DNA from: Devosia sp.
GTDB taxonomy: Bacteria; Pseudomonadota; Alphaproteobacteria; Rhizobiales; Devosiaceae
Reading direction: 5' to 3'
DNA: 64,000 nucleotides
Assembly: GCF_028290625.1 (NCBI RefSeq)
Contig: NZ_JAQGJM010000008.1
Coordinates: 62,001-126,000 of the forward strand
A program made the position numbers and the translations under genes. A model generated the notes under the pieces. That model worked only from the letters and a program-made list of their open reading frames with translations, had not been told where the DNA came from and ran no database searches. How positions within the stretch are numbered: the first letter of the stretch is position 1; every line of letters begins with the position of its first letter. Positions 1 to 11,346 of this stretch are shown here, piece after piece.

Positions 1-902
1 GCGATGCCGATCACCTCGCCCTCATGACTAATGAGGGCCGTCTTGGACGTCGAATACCACCGGTCCTCACCGTTCGCGTCCGTCACCATCTCCTCGACAT
101 CGGTGATGGAGCGACGGTTTTCCATGCTGTCCTGTTCGGCGGCGTAAAGCTGGCGAGCGCGCTCGGCGTCGGTGATGTCGAAATCGGTCAACCCGACCAT
201 CTCACCCGGTTCGTCGAAGCCGTTGAAGGTCGCTGTCGTAGTGTTGACCGCCACAAACTGGCTCTTGCGGTTCTTGACGTAAGCGAAGTCAGGAGTCTGG
301 ACGAATGCTGTTGTGATGATCTCCCTCTCAGAGGCCTCTTTGCTGGCCGCCACGATGAAGTATCCGGCCACGAGCGTAGCGGCGAAGCTGAGCAGACACA
401 CCGGCATGGCCACAGTCTGCCATGCGCTTTGGCTCGCAATGTCGGGGATGAGCTGGAGGCTGAGAAGCGTGAATCCCGCGATGCCGCATGACAGCAGGAC
501 GACGCCCCAAAGCCTGACGGCTTTTCCCCGGAACCAAAAATGACCCGCCAGTCCCATGAGGGCACTCGCGGCCAGCGCCATGCTGCCGGCCAAGGCCCCC
601 TGGCCACCCAAGTAGAGGCGAAAGAGAAGGGGAGGCAGCAGGCTGAGAACCGCGGCAGTCGGCCCGCCGAACAGCGCGGCCGTTCCGACCAATGAGGATC
701 TCAAGTCAAAATAGACACCGGGGCGTATCTCGATTGAGAGAAGCATGGTCGCAACGGCGCCGATGCCCAGAAGACCGCCGAAGATGACTGTCTTGATCGG
801 CAACAGTCTGTCGCCCAGATGGCGTTTCACATGCACCCACAGCGAAATAGTCAGAGCGCTGACGGCAAGATTGCCGATAAGCGAATGCCAGATCAAGTCC
901 AT
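1..902 (-). CDS. Membrane sensor, 5TM-LYT plus PAS, C-terminus beyond window edge
   Basis: My own reading of the reverse strand gives an open frame from an ATG at 902 to the window edge, about 300 residues, with no stop. The first ~180 residues are hydrophobic. They carry the hallmark of the 5TMR-LYT family: RPGVYFDLRSS, then FGGP, then FRLYLGG. A PAS domain follows (TAFVQTPDFAYVKNRKSQF ... NGEDRWYSTSKTAL). The effector is outside the window; a GGDEF or kinase domain is usual for this architecture, but that is inference. A GGAGGAG ribosome site lies 6 bases before ATG 902. An in-frame ATG at 920 is less likely because the ribosome site would then be inside the gene. Confidence 0.8.
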   Translation of the reverse strand, partial: MDLIWHSLIGNLAVSALTISLWVHVKRHLGDRLLPIKTVIFGGLLGIGAVATMLLSIEIRPGVYFDLRSSLVGTAALFGGPTAAVLSLLPPLLFRLYLGGQGALAGSMALAASALMGLAGHFWFRGKAVRLWGVVLLSCGIAGFTLLSLQLIPDIASQSAWQTVAMPVCLLSFAATLVAGYFIVAASKEASEREIITTAFVQTPDFAYVKNRKSQFVAVNTTTATFNGFDEPGEMVGLTDFDITDAERARQLYAAEQDSMENRRSITDVEEMVTDANGEDRWYSTSKTALISHEGEVIGI

Positions 903-1328
903 TGGGGTCTCCTCCCCCATAGGTGGGCCTGGAGACTGACGATGGAGTTAATAATTGGAACAAAGTGATCGACGCGACGATTGCGAGCGGGCCGAAGTCA
1001 CACGCCGGCAGGACAGTCGCCTCGGAATCGAAACTAACCATTCGCCATTCTTGACAGTTTGCGCGTTGTCGATGCCCCAGCAGGGACAGGCTGCCGCGAT
1101 AAGCAGCTTGGCTGAAAGTAATGCGATCGGCCGATTAGCTTTGGACGCCTCTAATACGAAGAAAGCTGACCATTCCTGTCGATTTCAAGACGCGTTGTTG
1201 CCGGCTAAGGCTCATTCGCAACCATTTTGTGGCGGAGGCGTTTCGGTCAGGGCCCCAAGTAAATTGTGATACTTAGCTCGCCGTATATGGCTTTCGCTTT
1301 GCGAGCCTCCGGCACCGGAGGCCCATTC
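903..1328. other. Intergenic region between divergent sensor genes
   Basis: No convincing coding frame was found in these 426 bases. A GGAAC at 957-961 is followed after 16 bases by CGAT, one mismatch from a sigma-EcfG promoter pointing toward the kinase at 1329. It lies about 350 bases upstream of that gene, so I give it little weight. A TTGACA at 1053 has no matching -10 box. Confidence 0.4.
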
Positions 1329-2390
1329 ATGGTTGCCCCAATAAATCTGCATCCCGAAGCTGCCCTGAGCCTGACGCTGGCTGTCATATCGTCATCCAGC
1401 ACACCGCTCTTGCTCCTCAACGAGGAATTGCGGGTGGTCGCCGCGAGTGCGTCGTTTTGCAGGGACTTTGGAATCGATCCAGCAAGTATTTCCGGACAGG
1501 AACTGGCCAAGGTCGGCGCTGGTGAGTGGGCGGCACCTCAGCTCATGTCCCTGCTGGAAGCAACCGCGTCCGGCGCGGCCGAGATAGAAGCCTATGAGAT
1601 GGACCTAAATCGACAGGGCGAGCCAGTCTGTCATTTGGTCATCCGCGCCCACAAGCTCGACTACTCCGACAAAAATCAAGTTCTCTTAGTGATGGCTGTC
1701 GCGGATATGACGCAGGCTCATGCGGACGAGAAGTTCAAAGACGACTTGGTGAGGCAGAAGGACATTCTCCTGCGTGAGGTCCAGCACCGCGTCGCCAACA
1801 GCCTACAGATTATCGCCAGTGTGTTGATGCAAAGCGCCCGTAAGGTTCAATCAGAAGAGACACGCGGTCACCTGCATGACGCCCACCATCGGGTGATGTC
1901 GATTGCAGCGGTTCAGAAGCAGCTCGCGGCATCCACCCTTGGCGAAGTTGAGCTGGCACCATACTTGGTTCAGCTCTGCAAGAGCCTGAGCGCATCAATG
2001 GTTCATGACCACAAGCAGCTCTCGATTGAGGTCGAGGTAGACGAAAGCGTTATCGACGCCGACGTTTCCGTAAGCCTCGGTCTTATCGTCACCGAGCTGG
2101 TTATCAACGCGCTCAAACATGCTTTTCCGGATCATCGGCATGGGACAATCAACGTCGCCTACCACTCACAGGGACCGAACTGGACCTTGTCGGTAAGCGA
2201 CGATGGAATGGGGATGCCGGAGAACATGGAAGACGCCAAGCCAGGACTCGGGACTAACATTGTCGAAGCCCTCGCGAAACGGCTCGAGGCCAAGGTGGCG
2301 ATCTCAAACGAAAGACCAGGGACGGCCGTTTCAGTTGCTCACCGCCAAATATCGGTCGTCGATGCTGATGTGGTTCTCGAAACCGCTTAA
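1329..2390 (+). CDS. PAS-domain HWE/HisKA_2 sensor histidine kinase
   Basis: A soluble sensor kinase of about 353 residues. The N-terminal third is PAS-like (LLLLNEELRVVAASASFCRDF). The H-box is REVQHRVANSLQ, with the phospho-acceptor near His153, and the ATPase domain follows with an N-box (LVINALKHAF) and G-box (DDGMGMP, GLGTNIV). This is the HisKA_2/HWE type common in alphaproteobacteria, where several members feed the PhyR/EcfG general stress response. The start is ATG 1329, which has GGAGG 7 bases upstream; a GTG at 1266 would add 21 residues without a ribosome site. The response regulator begins 23 bases downstream, so the two are probably co-transcribed partners. The signal sensed is unknown. 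Confidence 0.88.
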   Translation: MVAPINLHPEAALSLTLAVISSSSTPLLLLNEELRVVAASASFCRDFGIDPASISGQELAKVGAGEWAAPQLMSLLEATASGAAEIEAYEMDLNRQGEPVCHLVIRAHKLDYSDKNQVLLVMAVADMTQAHADEKFKDDLVRQKDILLREVQHRVANSLQIIASVLMQSARKVQSEETRGHLHDAHHRVMSIAAVQKQLAASTLGEVELAPYLVQLCKSLSASMVHDHKQLSIEVEVDESVIDADVSVSLGLIVTELVINALKHAFPDHRHGTINVAYHSQGPNWTLSVSDDGMGMPENMEDAKPGLGTNIVEALAKRLEAKVAISNERPGTAVSVAHRQISVVDADVVLETA

Positions 2391-2412
2391 CTCGTTTTCG
2401 GAAGACGATCCA

Positions 2413-2838
2413 ATGCTTGCGCAAAGATTTTCAGCAAAGCTCGAAAATGCAATGTCCCCCAGTAGACCCGTCGTTCTTGTCGTCGAAGACCACGTGCTCA
2501 TTCGACAAGGTGCTTTGGACATCGTGAACTCGGCGGGTTTCGAAGCTCTGGAGGCGCAGAGCGCGGACGCGGCGATCATGATCCTGGAGTCGCGCACAGA
2601 CATCCGTCTGGTGTTCACCGATGTCGAGATGCCGGGCACCATGGATGGCCTGAAACTGGTGCATTATATTCGTGACCGGTGGCCACCGGTTCATCTAATT
2701 GTAGCCTCGGGAAAAGCCATTCTGGCGGAAAGCCAGCTTCCAGCAGGGGCAAAGTTCTTTTTCAAGCCGTACGACGAAACCAGCATCATTGAGATGATGA
2801 CCAAAATGCTGGCGGAGCCACCCAGACCTCAGCATTGA
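2413..2838 (+). CDS. Single-domain response regulator
   Basis: A receiver domain of 141 residues with no output domain. The acidic pair is in VVEDHVLIRQ, the phospho-acceptor is near Asp70 in VFTDVEMPG, the conserved switch Ser is in IVASGKA, and the invariant Lys is near 118 in FFFKPY. ATG 2413 is chosen because GGAAGA precedes it; ATG 2452 is an alternative that would trim an unusual N-terminal tail. It directly follows the HWE kinase gene. Stand-alone receivers of this kind act in phosphorelays or by protein-protein contact, and the target cannot be seen here. Confidence 0.85.
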   Translation: MLAQRFSAKLENAMSPSRPVVLVVEDHVLIRQGALDIVNSAGFEALEAQSADAAIMILESRTDIRLVFTDVEMPGTMDGLKLVHYIRDRWPPVHLIVASGKAILAESQLPAGAKFFFKPYDETSIIEMMTKMLAEPPRPQH

Positions 2839-3063
2839 CAGAAAGCTCCTCTCTGGGCTGGGCAGCCATTAGATATTGCATATCGCCGCTGCGCGCTTTT
2901 GGCCTAACGGCCCCTGCCGCTGCCTCTACCTTCGGTTGCAGCGATGCGCCTTGCCGCGCTCAGTGAAGTGACAGACGTGCGCCGTCCGCTATCGACGAGC
3001 GCTTGGGAGTCACTTAGGGCCGGTAGCGCCTTGGTCCCCCAGCGACCAGACGAACGCTGCCGT

Positions 3064-3495
3064 TCACAGTTGGAGCACGTTCGCGCCGATTGTGGGATCA
3101 ACGATCCGTTCAAGGCGGGTCGGGTGCACGGTGACGCTGATCTCCACAGAGCCGCGTCCCACCTCGAGCGCCAGCAAGTGACCGCCGAAGGTGCGAAAGC
3201 TGTCGTCGCCGGCAACACCATGAGCGTGGATTGCCGGCATGCCGCCCTTCCACGCCAAAGTCCCGGTTAAGTTGGTCAACTCGAGGTCTTCCATCGTTTT
3301 CGGCCGATACTGCTTTTTATCGAAATCGAAGAAGCCGAAAGTCGCTTTGTGGACGAAGCCGAAGCCAGCAATTGTCGCTGAGGGGATCGCCTCGTCCCTC
3401 ATCAGACTCTCAAGCCTGACGAAGACGTCGTCACCCTGGCGCAGCACCATGAGAAAACCTGTGGGCGTCGCGATGTAGCGCTTGTGCTCTGGCAT
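3064..3495 (-). CDS. PPC/DUF296-domain protein
   Basis: A 143-residue protein matching the PPC (plants and prokaryotes conserved, DUF296) fold. It has an early GFLMVLRQGDDVFVRL strand, the ATIAGFGFVHKATFGFFD block, and the late HAHGVAGDD ... GGHLLALEVGRGSVEISV block. The family forms trimers; plant members are AT-hook DNA-binding factors, while bacterial members are mostly uncharacterised and may bind a small ligand. It appears to stand alone. The C-terminus is full length for the family. Confidence 0.8.
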   Translation of the reverse strand: MPEHKRYIATPTGFLMVLRQGDDVFVRLESLMRDEAIPSATIAGFGFVHKATFGFFDFDKKQYRPKTMEDLELTNLTGTLAWKGGMPAIHAHGVAGDDSFRTFGGHLLALEVGRGSVEISVTVHPTRLERIVDPTIGANVLQL

Positions 3496-3645
3496 TTCAC
3501 GGCCTCAACGGGTTGTTGAGCGGGCAACGGGCTCTGTTGCGGGCCGGCAATTGCGTCTACCAAATAGATGGTCTCTTTCTGGCGCAGTACCAAGTGATCG
3601 TCACCGAGCTGGATCAGGGAAGGCGGGGGAGCCCCAGTCGCGGGT

Positions 3646-4113
3646 TCAGTCCTGTTGAGCCGGCGCTCCGTCCATCCAGCTGAGATGCTGAGTCAGCCGT
3701 TCGATTTTCCAGCCATCCGCGGTGCGGACCATTTCGTTGGTGTAGGCGCCGTGCATCAGGAAGACATCGCCTGCGGCAGCGCCGGGTTGGTAGTGCTGGG
3801 CATACATATAGGACTGGCAGGTCGCCCGGTTCGCATCGCTATCGCTGAAGGTGATGATGTGATTGGGGCTGAGATGCTGGCGTGCGGCATAGGTGCTGAG
3901 GCCGGTTTTGGCGAAGGACACGAAGGTGTCGCGATCGAAATCGCTCGCTGGCAGGCCGGCCGCGGAAAAATCGACATGGACCGTATCGGTGAAGCAATCG
4001 CGGAACATCGTCCAATCCGCCCGATCGATGGCGACCGCATATTTGATGACGCGCTCACTGATGGCAACGCGGTCTTCCAATTGCTGCAGGCGCTGGGCGA
4101 TATCGTTCAGCAT
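3646..4113 (-). CDS. SnoaL-like / NTF2-fold protein
   Basis: A 155-residue protein of the SnoaL_4-type NTF2-like family. Visible features are the N-terminal coiled helix (LEDRVAISERVIKYAVAIDRADWTMFRDCFTDTV), typical of this fold, and a C-terminal strand (VRTADGWKIERLTQHLSWMDG). Members include small isomerases, dehydratases and proteins of unknown function acting on aromatic or polyketide-like compounds. It is divergent from the HxlR-type regulator at 4232, with a 118-base shared promoter region, so that regulator probably controls it. The substrate is unknown. Confidence 0.8.
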   Translation of the reverse strand: MLNDIAQRLQQLEDRVAISERVIKYAVAIDRADWTMFRDCFTDTVHVDFSAAGLPASDFDRDTFVSFAKTGLSTYAARQHLSPNHIITFSDSDANRATCQSYMYAQHYQPGAAAGDVFLMHGAYTNEMVRTADGWKIERLTQHLSWMDGAPAQQD

Positions 4114-4231
4114 GGTGTTTTTCTCCGGGCAAAGGCGTGCGGAAATAATTCACGCACTGTTTGTTCGTCAGTATATGTTGGTAACTAGACGACCCTGCAA
4201 GAACGCATGAAATAGTGCGTCACGATCAGCC

Positions 4232-4666
4232 ATGATCGTATTGAAGCCGGAGGAGGCGCGATTGGCAGCTGTGCTTGGCGAGACGAGGGGCGATGTCCCC
4301 GCCCAGGAATGCCGCGCGCTGGGCAATGTTATCAGCCGCATCGGGGACAAATGGACGGTGATGGTGGTCGGGCATCTATCGACCGGTTCGCTGCGGTTCA
4401 ACGACTTGATGCGGGTGATCCCCGGCATTTCCCATCGCATGCTGACCATCACCCTGCGCGGCCTCGAACGCGATGGCCTCGTCAACCGCACCGCCTTCGC
4501 CACCACCCCGCCAAGGGTCGATTACGAGCTGACCGAACTCGGCCAATCCCTGACCGTTCCCCTCTCGATCCTCGCTGGCTGGGCCAGCGCCAAGCGGACG
4601 ATCATCGAGGACGCACAGCAGCGATTTGACCAAGGGCGGGATGCGGCTGCAGACGGTCGGTCGTAG
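4232..4666 (+). CDS. HxlR-family transcriptional regulator
   Basis: A 144-residue winged-helix regulator. HxlR hallmarks are the Cys-containing N-terminus (AQECRALGNVISRIGDKWTVMVVGHL), the recognition region (RFNDLMRVIPGISHRMLTITLRGLERDGLVNR) and the wing (PPRVDYELTELGQSL). Such proteins often sense reactive electrophiles or oxidants through a conserved Cys. It is divergent from the SnoaL-like gene and probably regulates it and itself. It lacks an obvious ribosome site close to ATG 4232, so the exact start is less certain than the family. Confidence 0.85.
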   Translation: MIVLKPEEARLAAVLGETRGDVPAQECRALGNVISRIGDKWTVMVVGHLSTGSLRFNDLMRVIPGISHRMLTITLRGLERDGLVNRTAFATTPPRVDYELTELGQSLTVPLSILAGWASAKRTIIEDAQQRFDQGRDAAADGRS

Positions 4667-4699
4667 GCAGGCCGTGAAGCATCGCGGTACCGCAGTGAG

Positions 4700-4728
4700 T
4701 TGACGCGCGGGGGTGCGGCCGTTACCCT
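4700..4728 (+). promoter_or_regulatory. Candidate sigma-70 promoter for the leuA leader
   Basis: TTGACG at 4700-4705, a 17-base spacer and TACCCT at 4723-4728. Transcription would begin at about 4734-4737, within a few bases of the leader ATG at 4738, giving an essentially leaderless 5' end. Confidence 0.45.
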
Positions 4729-4737
4729 CTAGCCGTA

Positions 4738-6628
<1,891 letters not shown>

Positions 6629-7068
6629 CACGGCGGCCTCCCCGCGCGGCCGACTTTTGATGAGGCGGCCGCTTCGACAGTTCATTTTGGCAATTGAAGG
6701 GCATTAGCCAACCGGTTTGTATGACCGCTTTTCGCTTCAAGAAGCCCGAAGGGGTCAGCCTGCTCTCGGCCGCGTTCCGGATATCGCCGAGTACTGCAGT
6801 GACGATCTCGGCGCGAAACGGATTCGCATGATATCTGGTATGGAACGGCGGGCCGTCTGCCGACTGACGACTCCTGAGGGCCGAAGGCGGATAGCTGCTG
6901 TTCAACCAGCTCGATAATTGACGACCACTTGACCTCATTTCGGACATAGGCACTTTTCATTCGAAACGTCTGCTTCGAGCGGTGCGCTCACCTGTTGAGC
7001 CCACCGCCCTTTGCGGACGGTCGCCCAAAAGTGCTAGATCAGCGAGCACAGCTACAGGAGGCGGCACC
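6629..7068. other. Gap after leuA, nothing recognised
   Basis: About 440 bases with only short overlapping frames on both strands. None matches a family I recognise and none has a good ribosome site. The reverse-strand frame from about 6960 could be a decayed gene, but I cannot name it. Confidence 0.3.
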
Positions 7069-7603
7069 TTGAAGGCATTGATAATCATCGACATGCAAAT
7101 GGAGATGCAGCATCGCATTGAAGGGGGCCGGGATTGCGTGAACGCCGACCCACCAAGCCGGATTGCTACACTTGCCGAAGCTTTCCGCCAAAGGGGACTG
7201 CCAGTCATCCATATCCGGCACCGCGATGAAGACAAGGCCTCGCCGCTCAACGCGGATGCGGCGGGTTATCCAACTATGCCGTGTGCGAGGCCATTGGCGT
7301 GAACCTGTTTTCCTAAAACGAACGTCATCCGGTTTCGTCTCGACCGGTCTGGCAGGGTATTTGCGCAGCGCAGGCATCACCGACTTGCTTGTAACGGGTG
7401 CAGTGGCGGGGTTTTGCGTCAACACCACTGTTCTTAGCGGTGCTGATCTGGGTTTCAACGTGACGGTTGTTCATGATGCCGTGATCGGCTTCGATCTACC
7501 AGCCGCAGGCCGATCTGCCCGAGTCATTTTCGATGTGACGATGGCGCATTTGGAAGCAGATTTTGCAAAGGTTGTCGATACCTCCACGGTTCTGGCCGCG
7601 TAG
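7069..7603 (+). pseudogene. Frameshifted isochorismatase-family hydrolase
   Basis: The N-terminal part (LKALIIIDMQMEMQ ... HRDEDKASPLNADAAGY) starts at TTG 7069 behind AGGAGG and is open to a stop at about 7302. The rest (REPVFLKRTSSGFVSTGL ... VTGAVAGFCVNTTV ... DLGFNVTVVHDA) continues in the next frame to 7603. Together they make a nearly full-length cysteine hydrolase of the isochorismatase/nicotinamidase fold: catalytic Asp in IIDMQ, Lys in LKRTSSGF, Cys in AGFCVNTT. A single indel near 7295-7302 breaks it. Either the gene is dead or the base call is wrong; the catalytic residues are still intact. Confidence 0.8.
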
Positions 7604-7863
7604 CTCCCAGCGACAGCAAAGTCCATAACTGCCGTTAGGCATCAGCTTGATGTGACCTCTCCGCATCCCTTGTTGATCATCGCCGCCCCAAAAACTTATG
7701 GCAACTTCAGGGCGCAATCGCCCCGCCCTAATGGCCGATAAGGTGCGCGAAGCGGCCGGCGGATTCGTATAACATGCAGTATGGGCCGGCCGCGTTGACT
7801 TGCGCGAACGACCGTTAGCTCCGGCCGATCGACGGTTCAGCGACCACATTGCCTCCACCGGCG

Positions 7864-8155
7864 CTATAGCGAAACCACCATCTCCCAGGTCCAATCGGCT
7901 CGATTCCGGGCATGCAACATCCAGAACGCGTCACCGATGTTGGCGGCCGGGGAAGAGTTTGGTTCCACCCCCCGACTAACCAGTGCCGGTGGCGATGTGG
8001 ACGCCGCTGTCCGCAAGCGACGCAAATAATGTCTTGGCAATCGAGCGCAAGGCCACTTTGCCGACCGACAGCGTCATCATTGCAGCCATCGGCGTCAGCG
8101 CCACGCCGCCGCCGGTCAGCAGGATTGTTCCGAAGGTTGAATATGGCCTCAGCGG
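7864..8155 (-). pseudogene. C-terminal remnant of an SDR oxidoreductase
   Basis: The reverse strand encodes GTILLTGGGVALTPMAAM ... LSVGKVALRSIAKTLFASL ... DSGVHIAT. After a frame change it continues with SSPAANIGDAFWMLHARN and ADWTWEMVVSL, ending at a stop at 7864. These are the middle and end of a short-chain dehydrogenase of the type with an AFW-LH-Q/R-R-WTWE tail. The Rossmann N-terminus with its glycine motif is absent. It is a non-functional fragment. Confidence 0.65.
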
Positions 8156-8344
8156 GACCGGAAAGGCGGCGTGGCCGTTCTCCCGACACTATAGGATTGG
8201 GCGACGTCCATCATGGTTCGCCCGTGGCGGAGCAGCGAGCGCACCAGCTCTCCGGCGGCCGGCGGTCACGCACCTTTCCACCATATCGGCTGACACATTC
8301 TGGTCGACACCGGCTGGGATCGACGGCGCGGCACAGTCGCCGGC
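8156..8344. other. Mixed short fragments between two broken genes
   Basis: The forward strand near 8300 encodes HILVDTGWDRR, like the first strand of metallo-beta-lactamase-fold lactonases. The reverse strand near 8200-8270 encodes ELVRSLLRHGRTMMDVAQSYSVGRT, like the helix-turn-helix tail of a resolvase. Both are too short to be sure of. The stretch looks like shuffled debris. Confidence 0.3.
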
Positions 8345-9389
8345 TCAGTCCGTCGCGAGGGTGACGACTTGGCCGCATTGCGCCGACTGCCGGGCCGCCT
8401 CGAGGATTCTCACCACCGTGACATTGTTGGCCATGCCGGCAACATCATATGGCTCGAGCGTGATGTCACCGCGAACGACGGCCGCAAAATGTGCGAACGG
8501 ATCGTTGAGCGGCGCCGGCAGCGGCGGCAGCGTCTCATTATGTTCTTCGGCCTTATCGCCCATGCGGGCCCGGATATCGCGGCCATTCATGGCCACGAGA
8601 TAGCCACGCTCGGCATAGATCTCGATGTCCTTGCGGCTCACCGGCCAGTTCCACGATGCCTGGATTACGCACTCGGCATCGGCGTAGGACACCAGAATCG
8701 TCGCATCATCTTCGACCCTCGGATAGATGTCCGGCTTGAATTGGTGGATGACCGCAGTGACCCGCAGCGGTTGCGCATCGCCCATTATCCGGGTCATCAG
8801 ATTGGCGCCGTAGCACCCGAAATCGGGTAATGCGCCGCCACCCGATTGCGCCGGATCGGTAAGCCAGGAGAGAAATTCGGGACTGCAGCCGATTTCGACG
8901 GGGCCCGGATGACCATCGTGGAAAACAACCTTGCGTATCTTGCCAAAGACGGCCACGTCGCTGGTGCGTGCAATCGCTTCATGGGTGCTGGCGTACCAGG
9001 TGGTCTCGTAATTGGTGAGCAGGTGGATGCCATGCTGGTGTGCCAGCGCTGCCATCCGCTCGGCATCGGCCACACTGATCGCCATTGGCTTCTCGACCAT
9101 GACGTGGATGCCGCGCGGCGCACAACACTCAACCACGCGAAGATGATCCCGGATCGATCCGAAGGCGGCAACCGCCTCGGGCTTGACGGTATCCAGCATC
9201 TCATCGAGATCGCTGAACAGGAGCGAGGGATCGAGGTTGTGCTTTTCGCCGTAGGCCCGGCGCAGATCGGTCTGAGCCTCCTCCACACCAACCAGCTGCA
9301 TGCCGGCGAATGTGGATCGGGGAACGATGCCCATGAGTGACGCCGGCAATGGCGAGGCGGAAGGTCGAGTGGTCCTGTGTCGTCGGCAA
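8345..9389 (-). pseudogene. Gfo/Idh/MocA-family oxidoreductase with N-terminal frameshift
   Basis: The long frame (FAGMQLVGVEEAQTDLRRAYG ... VMVEKPMAISVADAERMAALAHQHG ... DFGCYGANLMTRIMG) is a dehydrogenase of the Gfo/Idh/MocA family with the EKP motif. Its first strand and nucleotide-binding loop (STFRLAIAGVTHGH) lie in another frame immediately upstream, so a frameshift with a small deletion falls at about 9310-9325. A TTG at 9389 behind GGGAGCA is the likely original start. The 334-residue downstream frame could still be translated but would lack the NAD(P)-binding N-terminus. Confidence 0.7.
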
Positions 9390-9672
9390 AAAAGTGCTCC
9401 CTGCGGGATCTATGTTTTGCCTCAGGTTTAGCGGGTGTCGCCTTTGGTGCCTATCCAAATGTTGTCAGTCAGCGCTGGAGCAGACGCTCCGAAGCGAACC
9501 GATTATGGAAACGGAACCCGGCAAACCCTGGAAGGGCGTCTCGAGACAAAAGAGGGGCTTGGGTGGCCCGCTCGACCCCAGAACAGCTCCTTGTGGCTTC
9601 TGCACGCTCACGAACGCGTCGGTCGTCATCCATGACGTCACGGCCTCGGTTCGGATGATCTGAGAAAAACAA

Positions 9673-10035
9673 TCAGGCAGCATCCTGGTCTGAGATTTTC
9701 CTGCGGGACATGAGCGTCTCGACTTCGCACATGTGCTCAGTGCCCCAGACACAAAGCGGGGCCAAGGCCTTGGCCAGCGTTATGCCGAACGCCGTCAGGG
9801 AGTATTCGACCTTTGGCGGAATCTCTTTGAAGTCGAGCCGGTCGATGACTCCGTCGGCGTGCAGTTCCTTGAGCTGCTGGATGAGCATCTTGTCACTAAC
9901 GCTTCCAACAGCGCGCCTCAATTCGCCATAGCGGCGGGTGCCGTGCGCGAGGTGAAACAGTATCAAGAGCTTCCATTTCCCTCCGATCACAGCCAGGGCG
10001 GCATCCAGGCCGCAAGTAAAAGCGATGGCCGCCAT
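9673..10035 (-). CDS. HxlR-family transcriptional regulator
   Basis: A 120-residue winged-helix protein with the family core: CGLDAALAVIGGKWKLLILFHLAHGTRRYGELRR, SDKMLIQQLKELHADGVIDR, PPKVEYSLTAFG. ATG 10035 has AGGAG 9 bases upstream; longer upstream frames are shadows of the divergent gene. It lies back to back with the SDR at 10135, 99 bases apart, a common arrangement in which the regulator controls the oxidoreductase. The Cys in the first helix is a plausible redox sensor. Confidence 0.85.
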   Translation of the reverse strand: MAAIAFTCGLDAALAVIGGKWKLLILFHLAHGTRRYGELRRAVGSVSDKMLIQQLKELHADGVIDRLDFKEIPPKVEYSLTAFGITLAKALAPLCVWGTEHMCEVETLMSRRKISDQDAA

Positions 10036-10134
10036 TTTGTGGGGCTCCTGTTGGCACTTACCAAAAGGTGCATACTGGTGGAATGAAAAGCAAGCCCCTA
10101 TCTCCTCGACTGTCACTAAACTCAGGAGGCTCAC

Positions 10135-10884
10135 ATCGGCAGGCTCGAAGGCAAGATCGCACTTATCACAGGCGCCAACAGCGGCATAGGCTTGGCCAGC
10201 GCAAGGCGTTTCGTCGCCGAAGGCGCCCAGGTCGTCATCACCGGCCGGCGGCAACAGGAGTTGGATGAGGCCGTCGAAATTATTGGCGGTGACGTCCTGG
10301 CCATCCAGGGCGATATCTCCAATCTGAGCGATCTGGATCGCCTTTTCGACACCGTGAAGGCCACCCACGGCCGCATCGACGTGCTCTTCGCCAATGCCGG
10401 GCTGGGCGCGCTTGCGCCCCTGGGTACGATTTCAGAAGAAAGCTTCGACAAGGTCTTCGACGTCAACGTCAAAGGCACGCTGTTCACAGTGCAGAAGTTC
10501 CTCCCGCTGATGAAGGCCGGCGGTTCGATCATCCTCACCGGTTCGACCACCGGCACCAAGGGATCAGCCGCATTCAGCGTCTATAGCGCCTCCAAGGCGG
10601 CAGTTCGGAATTTCGCGCGCAGTTGGGCGGTTGACCTCAAGGGCACCGGCATCCGTGTCAACGTCCTCGTTCCCGGACCGACGGTCACGCCTGGCCTGAT
10701 GAACAGTCTCGGAAAAACCGGGATGAAGGACGCATTGGTGGACGGCATGATCGCCGACACGGCGCTGGGACGCATGGGCGACCCCTCCGAGACAGCGGCG
10801 GTCGCGCTGTTTCTGGCCTCGGACGACAGCAGCTTCATGACGGGAAGCGAAGTGTTCGTGGACGGAGGACAGGCGCAGATCTGA
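10135..10884 (+). CDS. SDR-family oxidoreductase with apparent ATC start
   Basis: A classical short-chain dehydrogenase of about 249 residues. It has the cofactor loop ITGANSGIG, NAG in LFANAGLG, the catalytic Ser region (ILTGSTTGTKG), YSASK, the PGPTVTPG loop and the terminal DGGQAQI. The coding frame opens at a stop at 10117 and contains no ATG, GTG or TTG before the glycine loop. The first good position is ATC at 10135, with a perfect AGGAGG at 10124-10129. Starting at TTG 10192 would remove the NAD(P) site. Either ATC is used, or an ATG has mutated to ATC and expression is poor. Confidence 0.8.
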   Translation: MGRLEGKIALITGANSGIGLASARRFVAEGAQVVITGRRQQELDEAVEIIGGDVLAIQGDISNLSDLDRLFDTVKATHGRIDVLFANAGLGALAPLGTISEESFDKVFDVNVKGTLFTVQKFLPLMKAGGSIILTGSTTGTKGSAAFSVYSASKAAVRNFARSWAVDLKGTGIRVNVLVPGPTVTPGLMNSLGKTGMKDALVDGMIADTALGRMGDPSETAAVALFLASDDSSFMTGSEVFVDGGQAQI

Positions 10885-11044
10885 TCCGAAGGCCCGCTCA
10901 ACGCCGCCCACGACCGCATTCAGGACGAGATGATCAACTTTGCCTCGAACCTGATCAAAGCCGACACCGCGATTAAAGGGCCCGGATCATTCCAGGCCCC
11001 GCTCGCGGGTCACGCCGTTAAACACACTGGCTCGTGTAAACACA

Positions 11045-11299
11045 ATGGCTCGTGCGAAGGAGCGAGAGCGTGGGCACGCCGGCGTTGCCGTGAGCACACC
11101 CACGGGTTGGCTCTTCAACGCCGGAGACGCCTACCTGCATCGCGGTGAACTCGATCTCGGCAAGAGGCACATGCCGCCGGGTCTCGCAATCTATGGGGCA
11201 ATCATGGCGACGGACCCGAAGTCAGGAGCAGCCAATCTCGACCGGCTGCGATCGCCAAAACGGGGCACGGCAGTGAAATCCAAATCTCTGCAGCCATGA
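11045..11299 (+). pseudogene. Remnant of an MBL-fold metallo-hydrolase
   Basis: RGHAGVAVSTPTGWLFNAGDAYLHRGELDLG followed by PPGLAIYGAIMATD and ANLDRLRS matches the C-terminal third of a metallo-beta-lactamase-fold hydrolase, including the metal-binding GDAY Asp. The zinc-binding HxHxDH N-terminal part is missing. It is a decayed fragment; the upstream 150 bases hold no recognisable remainder. Confidence 0.6.
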
Positions 11300-11346
11300 C
11301 ACAGTCGAGCTGCAGAGCCTCCAAGACCTAAGCAAGTGAGGACATC

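Noticed and set aside
1053..1082. TTGACA as a promoter for the kinase at 1329
   Set aside because: No acceptable -10 hexamer at 16-18 bases and it is 270 bases from the gene.
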